This document shows, piece by piece, positions 6,135 to 14,355 of a stretch of 64,000 bases of DNA. The stretch is from Nonomuraea thailandensis. GTDB taxonomy: Bacteria; Actinomycetota; Actinomycetes; Streptosporangiales; Streptosporangiaceae. The notes below the pieces were generated by a model. That model saw only the letters and a list, made by a program, of their open reading frames with translations, ran no database searches and was not told the DNA's origin. Position 1 is the first letter of the stretch, and the number at the start of each line of letters is the position of its first letter. The translations under genes and the position numbers were made by a program. The stretch spans positions 11,925,501-11,989,500 of the forward strand of contig NZ_JAMZEB010000002.1 in assembly GCF_024172165.1 (NCBI RefSeq), read 5' to 3'.

Positions 6135-7232
6135 ATGACCATCGCTCAGAAGCTCAGCTTCGACGTGCAGCTATCCGACCACGCTCGCACCGCAGCCGAG
6201 CGGGAGCAGGTACTGGCGAACCCGGGATTCGGGCAGACGTTCACCGATCACATGATCTCGATCGACTACACCGAGGGTGAGGGCTGGCACGACGCCAGGC
6301 TCATGCCGTACGGTCCGCTCTCGCTCGACCCCGCCACCTCGGTCTTCCACTACGCGCAGGAGCTGTTCGAGGGCCTGAAGGCCTACCGGCAGATCGGCGG
6401 CTCCATCGTCACCTTCCGCCCGTACGCCAACGCCGGCCGCTTCAACCGCTCGGCCGCCCGCATGGCCATGCCCGAGCTGCCGGAGGAGACGTTCGTCGAG
6501 TCGCTGGAGCTGCTCGTCCAGACCGACAAGGAGTGGGTGCCCACCACCGAGGGCCACAGCCTCTACCTGCGCCCCTTCATGATCGCCACCCAGGCGGGGC
6601 TCGGGGTCAACTACCCGTCGAAGACCTACAAGTACATGGTCATCGCCTCGCCGGCGGCCTCGTACTTCACCGGCGGCATCAAGCCCGTCTCCGTCTGGCT
6701 GTCCACCGAGTACACCCGCGCCGCCCCCGGCGGCACCGGCTTCGCCAAGTGCGGCGGCAACTACGCCGCGGCGTTCGTGGCGCAGCGGCAGGCGGTGGAG
6801 AACGGCTGTGACCAGGTCGTGTGGCTGGACGCGCAGGAGCACCGCTACGTCGAGGAGATGGGCGGGATGAACCTGTTCTTCGTCTTCGGCGACAAGCTCG
6901 TCACCCCTTCCCTCACCGGCACCCTGCTGCCCGGCATCACCCGGGAGTCGATCCTGGAGCTGGCCGGCGACCTGGGGCTGGAGACCGAGGAGCGGCTCAT
7001 CACGGTGGACGAGTGGCAGGAGGCGAGCGCGTCCGGCGACCTCACCGAGGTGTTCGCCTGCGGCACGGCGGCCGTGGTGACGCCGGTCGGCACGGTCAAG
7101 GGCGCCGACCGCTCCTGGACGGTGGCCGACGGCACGCCCGGCCCGGTGACGATGCGGGTGCGCGAGGAGCTCGTCGGCATCCAGTACGGCGCCCGCCCCG
7201 ACACCCACGACTGGATCCACAAGATCGGCTGA
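6135..7232 (+). CDS. ilvE: Branched-chain amino acid aminotransferase
   Basis: PLP-dependent transaminase for the last step of Leu, Ile and Val synthesis and the first of their breakdown. It is fold type IV, 365 aa, the usual length. The PLP lysine is Lys205 in GFAKCGGNYAAA; EEMGGMNLFFVF and TGTLLPGITRESIL are family motifs of the active-site and phosphate-binding regions. ATG at 6135 has GAAGGA eight bases upstream. It is a single-gene unit between the leuB terminator and a palindromic terminator. Together with leuB, cimA and leuCD it reconstructs most of the leucine/isoleucine pathway in this window. Confidence 0.96.
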   Translation: MTIAQKLSFDVQLSDHARTAAEREQVLANPGFGQTFTDHMISIDYTEGEGWHDARLMPYGPLSLDPATSVFHYAQELFEGLKAYRQIGGSIVTFRPYANAGRFNRSAARMAMPELPEETFVESLELLVQTDKEWVPTTEGHSLYLRPFMIATQAGLGVNYPSKTYKYMVIASPAASYFTGGIKPVSVWLSTEYTRAAPGGTGFAKCGGNYAAAFVAQRQAVENGCDQVVWLDAQEHRYVEEMGGMNLFFVFGDKLVTPSLTGTLLPGITRESILELAGDLGLETEERLITVDEWQEASASGDLTEVFACGTAAVVTPVGTVKGADRSWTVADGTPGPVTMRVREELVGIQYGARPDTHDWIHKIG

Positions 7233-7241
7233 ACCACCGGC

Positions 7242-7267
7242 GGTGAGCCCTCCCGGGAGGGCTCACC
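7242..7267. terminator. 26-bp perfect palindrome, bidirectional terminator
   Basis: GGTGAGCCCTCCC (7242-7254) is followed immediately by its exact reverse complement (7255-7267). It sits between convergent ilvE and the Uma2-family gene and contains the latter's stop codon (7263-7265). As RNA it would fold with a small loop on either strand. Confidence 0.6.
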
Positions 7268-7802
7268 ACCATTCCCCGGTATCCAGCGACAATTCCCACG
7301 GCGCCGGCAGGAACAACGGCCCGGCGAGCGTCGCGACCGTTTCCCGGCCATATGCGCGGCCTCCCGGCTCGCTGAGGAGCCGCACCGTCCGCTGCGCCGG
7401 ATCGACCACCAGATAAAGCGGCACCCCGGCCGGTGAGTAACTGCGCGGCTTGACGTAGTGGTCGTCGTAGGAACTGCTCGAAGAAACGATGTCGACGAGC
7501 AGCAGCGTCGAATCCCCGTGCACCGCGTAATCCTTGTGCAAGCGCGGCGCCCGCGGCACCACCGTCAGGTCGGGCACGTACCGATCGGCCTGACGGCCCA
7601 GGTAGACGGTGATGTTCGGCCAGATCTGCCAGCCCCGCTCGACGGCCGGCGCGAGCAGCCCGCGCAGCACCCGGAACATGCACGTGTTGTGCTGCCAGGT
7701 GCCCGCCTCATTGACCACGATCCGGCCGCTCACCGTTTCCACCCGATATTCGGGATGCAATTCACGCACGGTGCGGAATCGTTCTTCGAGGGGCGCGGCC
7801 AT
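7263..7802 (-). CDS. Uma2 family (DUF820) restriction endonuclease-fold protein
   Basis: A 179-aa protein of the Uma2/DUF820 family, which adopts a PD-(D/E)XK nuclease-like fold and is abundant in cyanobacteria and actinomycetes; the cellular role is not established. Visible core: VPDLTVVPRAPR near residue 95 supplies the first acid. LLLVDIVSSSSS near 122 stands where most members have an E-I-x-SPSS motif, so the acid is Asp here. KPRSYSPAGVPLYLVVDP near 140 carries the Lys. Start ATG 7802 has AAAGGA at suitable spacing; the long frame to 8237 is not coding. It lies 74 bp downstream of the O-methyltransferase on the same strand, possibly co-transcribed. Confidence 0.85.
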   Translation of the reverse strand: MAAPLEERFRTVRELHPEYRVETVSGRIVVNEAGTWQHNTCMFRVLRGLLAPAVERGWQIWPNITVYLGRQADRYVPDLTVVPRAPRLHKDYAVHGDSTLLLVDIVSSSSSYDDHYVKPRSYSPAGVPLYLVVDPAQRTVRLLSEPGGRAYGRETVATLAGPLFLPAPWELSLDTGEWW

Positions 7803-7876
7803 GCACTCCGTCCTTTCTGGCGGCGGAGTGACCGAGCGTATGCCGGAACGGGGGTGTGATGACAGGGCGTGCGGCG

Positions 7877-8521
7877 CTAGTTCTTTCTGATCAGCATCAT
7901 TCCGTCGGCCACGGGAAGGGTCACGACGGTCACCCGGGGATCCTCCATGACCAGGTCGTTGAACTGCCGCATCCGCACGGTCTCCGGCTCCTCGTGCGCG
8001 GGATCGGCCACCCAGCCCCGGCGCAGCGTGTTGTCCACCAGGATCAGCCCGCCCGGCCGCAGCCGGTCCATCAGCAGCTCGTAGTAGACCGGGTAGTTGT
8101 GCTTGTCGGCGTCCAGGAAGGCCAGGTCGACCTGCTCGCCGAAGGCGGCGAGCGTGTCGGCGGCCGGCCCGATCGTGAGCGTCACCCGATCGTCGAGGCC
8201 CGCCTCGTGCCAGTAGCGGCGGGCGACGGAGGTCCACTCCTCGCTCACGTCGAAGCAGTGCAGCGTGCCGCCGGACAGCCCGCGAGCGATGCAGACGGAC
8301 GAATATCCGGTGAACGTTCCCACCTCCACGGCCACCCGGGGCGCCATCAGCTGCGTGATCATCGTCAGCAGCCGGCCCTGGTCGAAGGAGATCTGCATGG
8401 TCGCGTCCTCGCCCGCGACCTCGGCGGTCTCCCGCTCCAGAGCCGCCAGCAGGGCGTCGGGGGCGGTGGTGTGGTCGGAGACGTACCGCGCGACGGCGGC
8501 GTCGAGGAGGTATGCCTTCAT
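7877..8521 (-). CDS. O-methyltransferase (caffeoyl-CoA OMT-like, Methyltransf_3)
   Basis: A 214-aa SAM-dependent O-methyltransferase of the class resembling caffeoyl-CoA and catechol methyltransferases, which usually need a divalent metal. Motif I is AVEVGTFTGYSSVCIARGL near residue 64; DVSEEW supplies the acidic residue binding SAM ribose; DLAFLDADKHNYPVYYELLMDRL near 133 carries the metal-binding Asp residues; GGLILVDNTLRRGWV follows. The substrate is unknown. The gene is divergent from the DsbA-like gene with only 59 bp between starts. Start ATG 8521 gives a typical family length. Confidence 0.9.
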   Translation of the reverse strand: MKAYLLDAAVARYVSDHTTAPDALLAALERETAEVAGEDATMQISFDQGRLLTMITQLMAPRVAVEVGTFTGYSSVCIARGLSGGTLHCFDVSEEWTSVARRYWHEAGLDDRVTLTIGPAADTLAAFGEQVDLAFLDADKHNYPVYYELLMDRLRPGGLILVDNTLRRGWVADPAHEEPETVRMRQFNDLVMEDPRVTVVTLPVADGMMLIRKN

Positions 8522-8580
8522 GCGGCCATTGTTTCCGTTTCAGGTAGGGTCTGCGCGATCAATGAGGTGAGAGTGGGCTG

Positions 8581-9228
8581 ATGAAGAAGCGGTTGGTGGC
8601 GGTCGCGCTGGCGTGCGTGGCGATCGCCGTACTCGGGGTGCTGGCGTTCACCCAGGCGGGCGCGTCGTCGTCCGGCGAGGTGACGCTCACCCGGCAGGCG
8701 GACGGCTCGATGATCCTGGCCGACCTGGGGAGCGACGCTCCCGTGCTGGACGTGTACGAGGACTTCGACTGTCCCGTCTGCAAGGACATGCACTCCAAGG
8801 TGGACGCCACGATCAGGAAACTCGCGCAGGAGGGCAAGGTCAGGGTCGTCTTCCACACTGTGACGATCTTCGGGGACGAGCCGATGCGCTCCAACTCCAT
8901 CCGCGCCGCCGCGGCCGCCCGCTGCGTCCCGGCGGCGAACTGGCTGGCGTTCCGGGACGAGGTGTACGCCATGCAGCCCGCGCCGCACGGCACGGCGTCC
9001 GGGTTCACCGTGGAGGAGCTGATCGGGGCCGCGCGCAAGGCGGGCGCGTCGGTGGACTCGTGCGTCACGTCGCAGACGCACGCGGAGGCGCACCTGGCGG
9101 AGACGGCCAAGATCCCGCTGCAGGGCACGCCGACCGTGGTGCTCGACGGCCAGATGCTGGGCAACGAGGCGTTCGACCCCGCCGCGCTGGAGCGCCTCAT
9201 CACGGGAGGCGTCGGCGTACAGGTGTGA
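8581..9228 (+). CDS. DsbA-family thioredoxin-fold protein, membrane-anchored
   Basis: A 215-aa thiol oxidoreductase or disulfide carrier expected outside the membrane. Residues 5-25 form an uncleaved or cleavable hydrophobic signal (KKRLVAVALACVAIAVLGVLAF). The active site is DCPVC, Cys64 and Cys67, followed by a helical insertion and the cis-Pro loop IPLQGTPTVVLDG near residue 180, as in DsbA/DSBA-like thioredoxins. Two more Cys (in ARCVPA and DSCVTS) may form a structural disulfide. ATG at 8581 is preceded by GTGAGAGTGGG, a poor but purine-rich site. It may fold exported proteins, including the secreted enzymes encoded nearby, though that link is only inference. Confidence 0.87.
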   Translation: MKKRLVAVALACVAIAVLGVLAFTQAGASSSGEVTLTRQADGSMILADLGSDAPVLDVYEDFDCPVCKDMHSKVDATIRKLAQEGKVRVVFHTVTIFGDEPMRSNSIRAAAAARCVPAANWLAFRDEVYAMQPAPHGTASGFTVEELIGAARKAGASVDSCVTSQTHAEAHLAETAKIPLQGTPTVVLDGQMLGNEAFDPAALERLITGGVGVQV

Positions 9229-9297
9229 GCTGCGGTGTCCCATGTGGTGAGACCGGTGTGCCGAATGGTGAATACGTATGGCAGACTGGACGGCACC

Positions 9298-9339
9298 ATG
9301 TTCTACGGTCTGCTCATTATCGGCAGGCGCGCTGGCTAA
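9298..9339 (+). CDS. cimA leader peptide (Leu-Leu-Ile-Ile)
   Basis: A 13-codon ORF, MFYGLLIIGRRAG then TAA, 95 bases before cimA. The tandem Leu-Leu-Ile-Ile codons (9310-9321) would make ribosomes stall when charged tRNA-Leu or tRNA-Ile is scarce. GGACGG lies just upstream of the ATG. The codons after the stall site form one arm of the following RNA structure. The architecture is that of classical ilv/leu attenuators in actinomycetes. Confidence 0.85.
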   Translation: MFYGLLIIGRRAG

Positions 9340-9396
9340 CGCAGGGACACCGCCAGCGCGCAGACCTCTCACGTCCGTGAGGGGTCTTTTTGTTTT
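9327..9396 (+). terminator. Attenuator of cimA (two stems plus U tract)
   Basis: Stem A: GCGCGCTGGC (9327-9336, end of the leader ORF) pairs perfectly with 9352-9361. Stem B: 9362-9372 with 9377-9387 (11 bp, one G-U), loop GTCC, followed by TTTTGTTTT: an intrinsic terminator. GGTCTG in the leader ORF (9307-9312) is complementary to CAGACC (9361-9366), the base of stem B, so an alternative fold that breaks the terminator is available. Exact switching needs RNA folding. Confidence 0.88.
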
Positions 9397-9434
9397 CCCG
9401 AACGCACCCGGACTTCCGCAGAGAAGAGAGACTC

Positions 9435-11012
9435 ATGGCCGACGACCGCTTCCACGTATACGACACGACGCTGCGTGACGGCGCACAACAGGAGGGGCTC
9501 AACCTCACCGTCGCCGACAAGCTCGCCGTCGCGCGCCACCTGGACGGTCTGGGCGTCGGCTTCATCGAAGGGGGCTGGCCGGGCGCCAACCCCAAGGACA
9601 CAGAGTTCTTCAGGCGCGCTCGAACGGAGCTCGACCTGAAGCACGCGCAACTAGCCGCGTTCGGCGCGACCCGCCGGGCAGGTGTGAAGGCCGCCGACGA
9701 CCCACTGGTGGCCGCCTTGCGCGAATCCGGCGCGCCGGTCGTGACCCTTGTCGCCAAGAGTCACGACCGGCACGTGGAGCTGGCCCTCCGCACGACTCTC
9801 CAGGAGAACCTCGCGATGATCCGCGACACGGTCTCTCACCTTCGTGCGGAGGGACAGCGAGTCTTCCTCGACGCCGAGCACTTCTTCGACGGCTACAAGT
9901 CCAACCCAGCCTACGCGCTGGAGGTCATCAGGACCGCCGCCGAGGCCGGCGCCGACGTCATCGCCCTGTGCGACACCAACGGCGGCATGCTCCCCGACGA
10001 GCTCGCCGAGATCGTCCAGGACGCCGTACGCACCAGCGCCCGCGTCGGCATCCACTGCCACGACGACACCGGCTGCGCCGTCGCCAACACCCTGGCGGCC
10101 GTCAAGGCCGGCGCCACCCACGTCCAGGGCTGCGCCAACGGCTACGGCGAGCGCTCCGGCAACGCCAACCTCTTCACCGTCGTGGCCAACCTCCAGCTCA
10201 AGCGCGGCTTCGACCTCGTGCCCCAGGAGTCACTGGCCGAGATGACCCGCATCGCCCACGCGATCACCGAGGTCACCAACGTCACCCCCAACTCCCACGC
10301 GCCCTACGTCGGCATGTCCGCCTTCGCCCACAAGGCCGGGCTGCACGCCAGCGCCATCAAGGTCGACCCCAACCTCTACCAGCACATCGACCCCGCCCAG
10401 GTGGGCAACGACATGCGCATGCTCGTCTCCGACATGGCGGGCCGCGCCTCGGTGGAGCTCAAGGGCCGCGAGCTCGGCTACGAGCTGACCCCCGAGCACA
10501 CGAAGTCGCTGGTCGACCGGGTCAAGGACCTCGAGTCCAAGGGCTTCACCTTCGAGGCCGCCGACGCCTCGTTCGAGCTGCTGCTGCGCGACACCGTCCA
10601 CGGGGAGCGCAGGCGCCACTTCGAGGTCGAGTCCTGGCGTGTGATCGTCGAGCGCACCAAGGGTGGCGAGCTGGTGAGCGAGGCCACGGTCAAGCTGCAC
10701 GCCAAGGGCGAGCGCATCGTGGCCACCGGCGAGGGCAACGGCCCCGTCAACGCCCTCGACAAGGCCGTCCGCCAGGCGCTGGAGAAGCTCTACCCCGAGC
10801 TGGCCAAGCTGGAGCTGGTCGACTACAAGGTCCGCATCCTCGAAGGCACCCACGGCACCGACGCCATCACCCGGGTCCTCATCACCTCCAGCGACGAGAC
10901 GGCCGAGTGGGCCACGGTCGGCGTCGCCGAGAACATCATCGACGCCTCCTGGCAGGCGCTGGAGCAGGCGGTCACGTACGGCCTGCTCCGCGCGGGCCGC
11001 GACTGCAACTAG
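9435..11012 (+). CDS. cimA: (R)-citramalate synthase
   Basis: Condenses pyruvate and acetyl-CoA to citramalate, a threonine-independent entry to isoleucine synthesis; the product then goes through LeuCD and LeuB, which are also encoded here. The 525-aa protein has a TIM-barrel HMGL-like domain with VYDTTLRDGAQQEG at the N-terminus (metal and substrate binding), ALCDTNGGMLPDE and GIHCHDDTGCAVANTLAA, and a C-terminal LeuA-type regulatory dimer domain (about 390-525). Length and the GFIEGGWPGANPKD motif fit the CimA family better than LeuA. ATG 9435 follows a purine-rich GAGAAGAGAG. Expression is predicted to be controlled by the attenuator at 9298-9396. It ends one base before the convergent lyase gene. 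Confidence 0.92.
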   Translation: MADDRFHVYDTTLRDGAQQEGLNLTVADKLAVARHLDGLGVGFIEGGWPGANPKDTEFFRRARTELDLKHAQLAAFGATRRAGVKAADDPLVAALRESGAPVVTLVAKSHDRHVELALRTTLQENLAMIRDTVSHLRAEGQRVFLDAEHFFDGYKSNPAYALEVIRTAAEAGADVIALCDTNGGMLPDELAEIVQDAVRTSARVGIHCHDDTGCAVANTLAAVKAGATHVQGCANGYGERSGNANLFTVVANLQLKRGFDLVPQESLAEMTRIAHAITEVTNVTPNSHAPYVGMSAFAHKAGLHASAIKVDPNLYQHIDPAQVGNDMRMLVSDMAGRASVELKGRELGYELTPEHTKSLVDRVKDLESKGFTFEAADASFELLLRDTVHGERRRHFEVESWRVIVERTKGGELVSEATVKLHAKGERIVATGEGNGPVNALDKAVRQALEKLYPELAKLELVDYKVRILEGTHGTDAITRVLITSSDETAEWATVGVAENIIDASWQALEQAVTYGLLRAGRDCN

Positions 11013-11013
11013 C

Positions 11014-12645
11014 TCAGATCAGCCCGGCGGAGAAGGACACGCCGTTCACGGTGACCTTCCCGCCGGAGCACGACACCTCGGGCGAGTCCGTCCCCGGCAC
11101 GATCACCGTCAGCAGCGACTTCGCCGCCGGGGACACCACCACGTTCGTGGCCTGCTTCGACAGGTACGTGGGGGAGACCCAGCCCAGCCTGCCGCCGCGC
11201 TCCACCTTCTGGCCGCCGACCCTGTCGCACGACGAGAACTGCAGCAGGGTGACCTTGAACTTGCCGTCGCCCAGCACGACCTTGCCGCCGCCGTTGGAGA
11301 CGACCTTGAGCGACGGGGCGAACCGCCAGATGTTGGCGACCTTCTTGCCGCCCGACGCCGTGTCCAGCACCGCCATCACGTCGTCGCCGTGGTTGACCAG
11401 CACCGACCTGGTACGGCTGACCCCGTACGCCTTGTCGGTCACCTTGAACGCCTGCCGGTCCTTGCCGGAGGCGGTGTCGACGAGCTTGCTGGCCGTCCTC
11501 GGCCGGAACTTCGCCCCCACCACGGTCGGCACGTTGTGCGCCTCGGGCGAGAGCGTCCAGTAGCGGTAGGAGCTCTTCTCGTAGGAATGGAACCCGGCGT
11601 CCACCAGGATGTCGCGGCCCTCGGCGTAGTACGTCACGCCCAGGTGGTCCTCGTGGCCGTGGAACTTCATGCCGGGCCCGAACCTGATCGAGTAGTACGC
11701 CGACTCCGGCTTGCCCCAGGCGGTGCGGCCGAAGACGTAGCCGGCCCGGTACGCCTTGACCTCCTCCTTCGGCGTGCCCGTCTCCATCTTCGGCTCGGTC
11801 TCGGCGCTGCCGTCGCCGATGGGCACCATGTAGCCGTTGGGCATCGTCGAGTGGGCGATGAAGGTCTTCAGCGCCTCGGCCCGCTCGGCGATCTCGCCGG
11901 GGACCTTGCGGTCGCACGCCTTCATGTTCGTCATGGCGACCTGGAGGCGGCCGTACACGTAGACCGCGTACCTCGGCGCCTGCTCCATGAGCGCGCCCTG
12001 GGAGTCCACGTCCAGCTTCACCGTGCTCGTCAGGCGGCTGGAGGCCAGGTTCGCCCAGTCCTTGCGGCCGTACCTGCAGCCGATGCCCATGAGCGCGATG
12101 TCCTGGTCGATGCCGTGGTTGTGGCCCTTCTTGTACAGGCTCGGGTTCGACAGGAGCTTGGCGTGCGCGGCCAGGCTGTCCTTCAGCCAGCTCGCGTTCA
12201 CGTGCCTGCTGAGGCAGAGCAGCGGCTGGGTGCGCAGCGAGACCGGGTGGTCCTTCCAGACGTACGACTGCGTGCCCCTGGCGCCGTACTTGTTGTGCTC
12301 CACCCAGTCCTTGGTGATCTCGGCGGCGCGGTCCAGGTAACGCTGCTCGCCGGTGTTCTCGTACTCGACGACGAGCGTGCCCATCCAGCGCAGCGACTGG
12401 AAGACGAACTCCCACGAGCGGTTCTTGTACGGGCTGGCGTCCCAGTCGATGGTCTTGCCCAGCTTGTACGCGGGCAGGCCCACCAGCGAGATCTCGCCCT
12501 TCATGACGTCCTCGGCCGTCGGCGTGCCGGGCAGCCAGTCGCCCTGGCACTCGGCGGTGCGCGTCACCTTGTCGGCCGCCTGCGCCGGGCCCGCGACGGC
12601 ACCGGTGGCGAGCATGAGGGCAAGAGGGATCGCGAGGCGGCGCAC
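11014..12645 (-). CDS. Secreted heparinase II/III-family polysaccharide lyase
   Basis: A 543-aa exported protein with an alpha-toroid plus beta-sandwich layout typical of heparinase II/III-like lyases acting on uronic-acid polysaccharides; the substrate is not deducible. The start is GTG 12645 (AAAGGA seven bases upstream), giving signal peptide RRLAIPLALMLATGAVAGPAQA. An ATG at 12705 would add 20 residues ahead of this signal and is unlikely. The N-terminal half (about 60-330) is helical with repeated W and Y; FHGHEDHLGVTYYAEGRDIL (near 350) and DAGFHSYEKSSYRYWTLSPEAHN are the conserved lyase region with putative catalytic His and Tyr. It converges with cimA with one base between stops. Confidence 0.85.
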   Translation of the reverse strand: MRRLAIPLALMLATGAVAGPAQAADKVTRTAECQGDWLPGTPTAEDVMKGEISLVGLPAYKLGKTIDWDASPYKNRSWEFVFQSLRWMGTLVVEYENTGEQRYLDRAAEITKDWVEHNKYGARGTQSYVWKDHPVSLRTQPLLCLSRHVNASWLKDSLAAHAKLLSNPSLYKKGHNHGIDQDIALMGIGCRYGRKDWANLASSRLTSTVKLDVDSQGALMEQAPRYAVYVYGRLQVAMTNMKACDRKVPGEIAERAEALKTFIAHSTMPNGYMVPIGDGSAETEPKMETGTPKEEVKAYRAGYVFGRTAWGKPESAYYSIRFGPGMKFHGHEDHLGVTYYAEGRDILVDAGFHSYEKSSYRYWTLSPEAHNVPTVVGAKFRPRTASKLVDTASGKDRQAFKVTDKAYGVSRTRSVLVNHGDDVMAVLDTASGGKKVANIWRFAPSLKVVSNGGGKVVLGDGKFKVTLLQFSSCDRVGGQKVERGGRLGWVSPTYLSKQATNVVVSPAAKSLLTVIVPGTDSPEVSCSGGKVTVNGVSFSAGLI

Positions 12646-12746
12646 GCCGGGTTCCTTTCGGGACAAAAAGGTGAAGGCGGGACATGCTTTCGGAATCTCG
12701 ATCAACTGGTCAAGTTGAGTGCCCGATTCGTTAGCCGCCCGATGAG

Positions 12747-13355
12747 ATGCTGGTGCCTGTGAGATACGACGACCTGGTGATCCCCGACACGCCCGCCGCT
12801 CGCGGCGCGCTGGAGGTGGCAGCCCAGTACCACACGCCTTCGCTGCTCAACCACTCGCTGCGCGCCTACCTGTGGGCGGCCGCCTACGCGCAGGGCAACG
12901 GCATCGCGTTCGACGCGGAGCTGCTGTACGTGTCGGCCATGCTGCACGACATCGGGCTGGCGGCCGAGTTCGACAGCCACACGGTGCCGTACGAGGAGGC
13001 CGGCGGGCACGTCGCCTGGGCCTTCTGCGCCGGGGCCGGCTGGTCGCCCGAGCGCCGCGCCCGCGCCTGCGAGGTCATCATCCGGCACATGTGGGAGGAG
13101 GTGCCCCTGGAGGAGGACCCCGAGGGACACCTGCTGGAGCTGTCGACCGGCATGGACATCTCGGGCCGCCGCACGGACGAGATCCCCGCCGAGGTGCGGC
13201 GGGAGGTGCTGGAGCGGCACCCGCGGCTGGAGATCGCCAAGGAGTTCAGCGTCTGCATCGCCGACCAGGGCGCGCGCAAGCCGTCGAGCTTCGCGGCGCG
13301 GTTCGTGCGGGGCGGCATCGTCGACCGCATCGTCCGCAACCCGCTGGACGCCTGA
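12747..13355 (+). CDS. HD-domain metal-dependent phosphohydrolase-like protein
   Basis: A 202-aa HD-superfamily protein. The metal-binding pattern is visible: NHSLRAYLWAAAY near residue 33 (first His), VSAMLHDIGLAAEF (His-Asp pair near 66), and later DSHTVPYEEAGGH and VIIRHMWEE carrying further His residues. Members resembling cyanamide hydratase or nucleotidases exist, but the substrate cannot be assigned. ATG 12747 is one option; GTG 12759 (four codons later, MRYDDLVIPDTP) is equally plausible as neither has a strong ribosome site. It ends before a palindromic hairpin shared with the convergent monooxygenase gene. Confidence 0.82.
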   Translation: MLVPVRYDDLVIPDTPAARGALEVAAQYHTPSLLNHSLRAYLWAAAYAQGNGIAFDAELLYVSAMLHDIGLAAEFDSHTVPYEEAGGHVAWAFCAGAGWSPERRARACEVIIRHMWEEVPLEEDPEGHLLELSTGMDISGRRTDEIPAEVRREVLERHPRLEIAKEFSVCIADQGARKPSSFAARFVRGGIVDRIVRNPLDA

Positions 13356-13358
13356 CCC

Positions 13359-13379
13359 CCGGCCGCGTCTCGCGGCCGG
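13359..13379. terminator. Bidirectional terminator-like hairpin
   Basis: CCGGCCGCG (13359-13367) and CGCGGCCGG (13371-13379) form a perfect 9-bp stem with a TCT loop between two convergent genes. No U tract on either strand. Confidence 0.55.
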
Positions 13380-13400
13380 TGCTCTCGGCCGAGCTCCTGG

Positions 13401-13757
13401 TCAGGCCTTGGGGCCGGTGCTCTCGGCGACCTCGAACGTCCACACCTCGGACCCCGTCGCCGCGGGCCCCTGCCCATGACCGTGCCCCTGCCCCTGCCCC
13501 TGCCCCTGACCGGCCGCCGCCGCCTGGGCGTGACCGCGCTGGAAGGCCTGGCCCTGCTGCCACTTCTGGAAGTCCTCCTCCGAGCGCCAGCGCGTGTAGA
13601 CGAGGTACCGCTCCGTGCCCTCCACCGGCCGCAGCAGCTCGAACCATTCGAACCCGTCGGCCGACTCCACCATCCCGGCGCGGTTGGAGAAGCGCCGTTC
13701 GAGCTCTTCCCGCATCTCGGCGGGCACGGTCAGCACGTTGATCTTCACGACGGACAC
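13401..13757 (-). CDS. ABM-domain (MhuD/IsdG-like) monooxygenase
   Basis: A 118-aa antibiotic-biosynthesis-monooxygenase domain protein resembling the heme-degrading MhuD/IsdG group: VVKINVLTVPAEM, FSNRAGMVESADGFEWFELLRPV and YTRWRSEEDFQKWQ. The position of His residues needed for heme binding is altered: after the core Trp the sequence runs into GQGQGQGQGHGHGQG. This linker is encoded by 6-bp repeats (about 13,470-13,510) before the last beta strand. Heme degradation, quinone or other small-molecule oxidation are all possible. Start GTG 13757. It begins 16 bp after the amaP stop on the same strand and may be the last gene of the Asp23 operon. Confidence 0.8.
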   Translation of the reverse strand: MSVVKINVLTVPAEMREELERRFSNRAGMVESADGFEWFELLRPVEGTERYLVYTRWRSEEDFQKWQQGQAFQRGHAQAAAAGQGQGQGQGHGHGQGPAATGSEVWTFEVAESTGPKA

Positions 13758-13773
13758 CAGAGAACCCCTCTCG

Positions 13774-14355
13774 TCAGCGCACGACTCGGTGCGGCGAAGG
13801 TGAGGGCTCCAGGCTAACGCGGGCCACCGCCGGCACCCGATCCCGGTCCAGCGCGTCCCGCACGTGCGGCAACGCCACCGTCGACAGGTGCCGGCTCAGC
13901 TCCTCCATGGGGACCGACTCGTCGGCGACCACGCGCAGCCGTACCTCGGGGCGCGGCCCCACCAGGTGCGCGGCGGCGTGGAACACGGCCGGGCTCGACT
14001 CCACGTCGGCGGCGACCGCCTGCGCCATCCCGTGCTCCGACACCTCCGTGACCCCGGTCGGGCCGTCCTCGATGCGCAGCACGCGCCGCGCGTCCCTGCG
14101 CCCCTGCACGAGCAGCCACCGCAGCGCCAGCACCGCCACGACCAGCGCGGCCAGCGCGAGCAGCCACCAGATCCACGGGCTGGTCCGCGCGAAGAAGGAG
14201 ACCACGTTGCCGTCCACGAGGGTCGTCCGCTCGGAGGCCCAGTTCTGCGGGAACGCGCCCAGCCCGCGGGCCAGCGACGCCCCGCCGAGGAGGGTCAGCG
14301 CCAGGCCGACCAGCGCCAGCCCCCACCGGTTGCCCCGTCCTGTCTTCCTGTTCAC
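13774..14355 (-). CDS. amaP: Alkaline-shock membrane anchor protein AmaP-like
   Basis: A 193-aa membrane protein with two transmembrane helices (about residues 10-30, WGLALVGLALTLLGGASLA, and 58-80, IWWLLALAALVVAVLALRWLLV), then a cytosolic domain (about 85-193). AmaP proteins tether Asp23 to the membrane in Gram-positives; the adjacent Asp23 genes support the same role. The start is GTG 14355, overlapping the upstream stop in GTGA. The longer frame to 14724 is not coding. Last clear member of the six-gene operon; a monooxygenase gene follows after 16 bp. Confidence 0.8.
   Translation of the reverse strand: MNRKTGRGNRWGLALVGLALTLLGGASLARGLGAFPQNWASERTTLVDGNVVSFFARTSPWIWWLLALAALVVAVLALRWLLVQGRRDARRVLRIEDGPTGVTEVSEHGMAQAVAADVESSPAVFHAAAHLVGPRPEVRLRVVADESVPMEELSRHLSTVALPHVRDALDRDRVPAVARVSLEPSPSPHRVVR

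Noticed and set aside
7096..8237. Extended upstream start for the Uma2-family protein (to 8237)
   Set aside because: The extra residues are antisense to the O-methyltransferase frame; ATG 7802 has a good ribosome site and matches family length.
9339..9434. T-box riboswitch before cimA
   Set aside because: No T-box sequence or specifier stem; the leader peptide and terminator explain the region fully.
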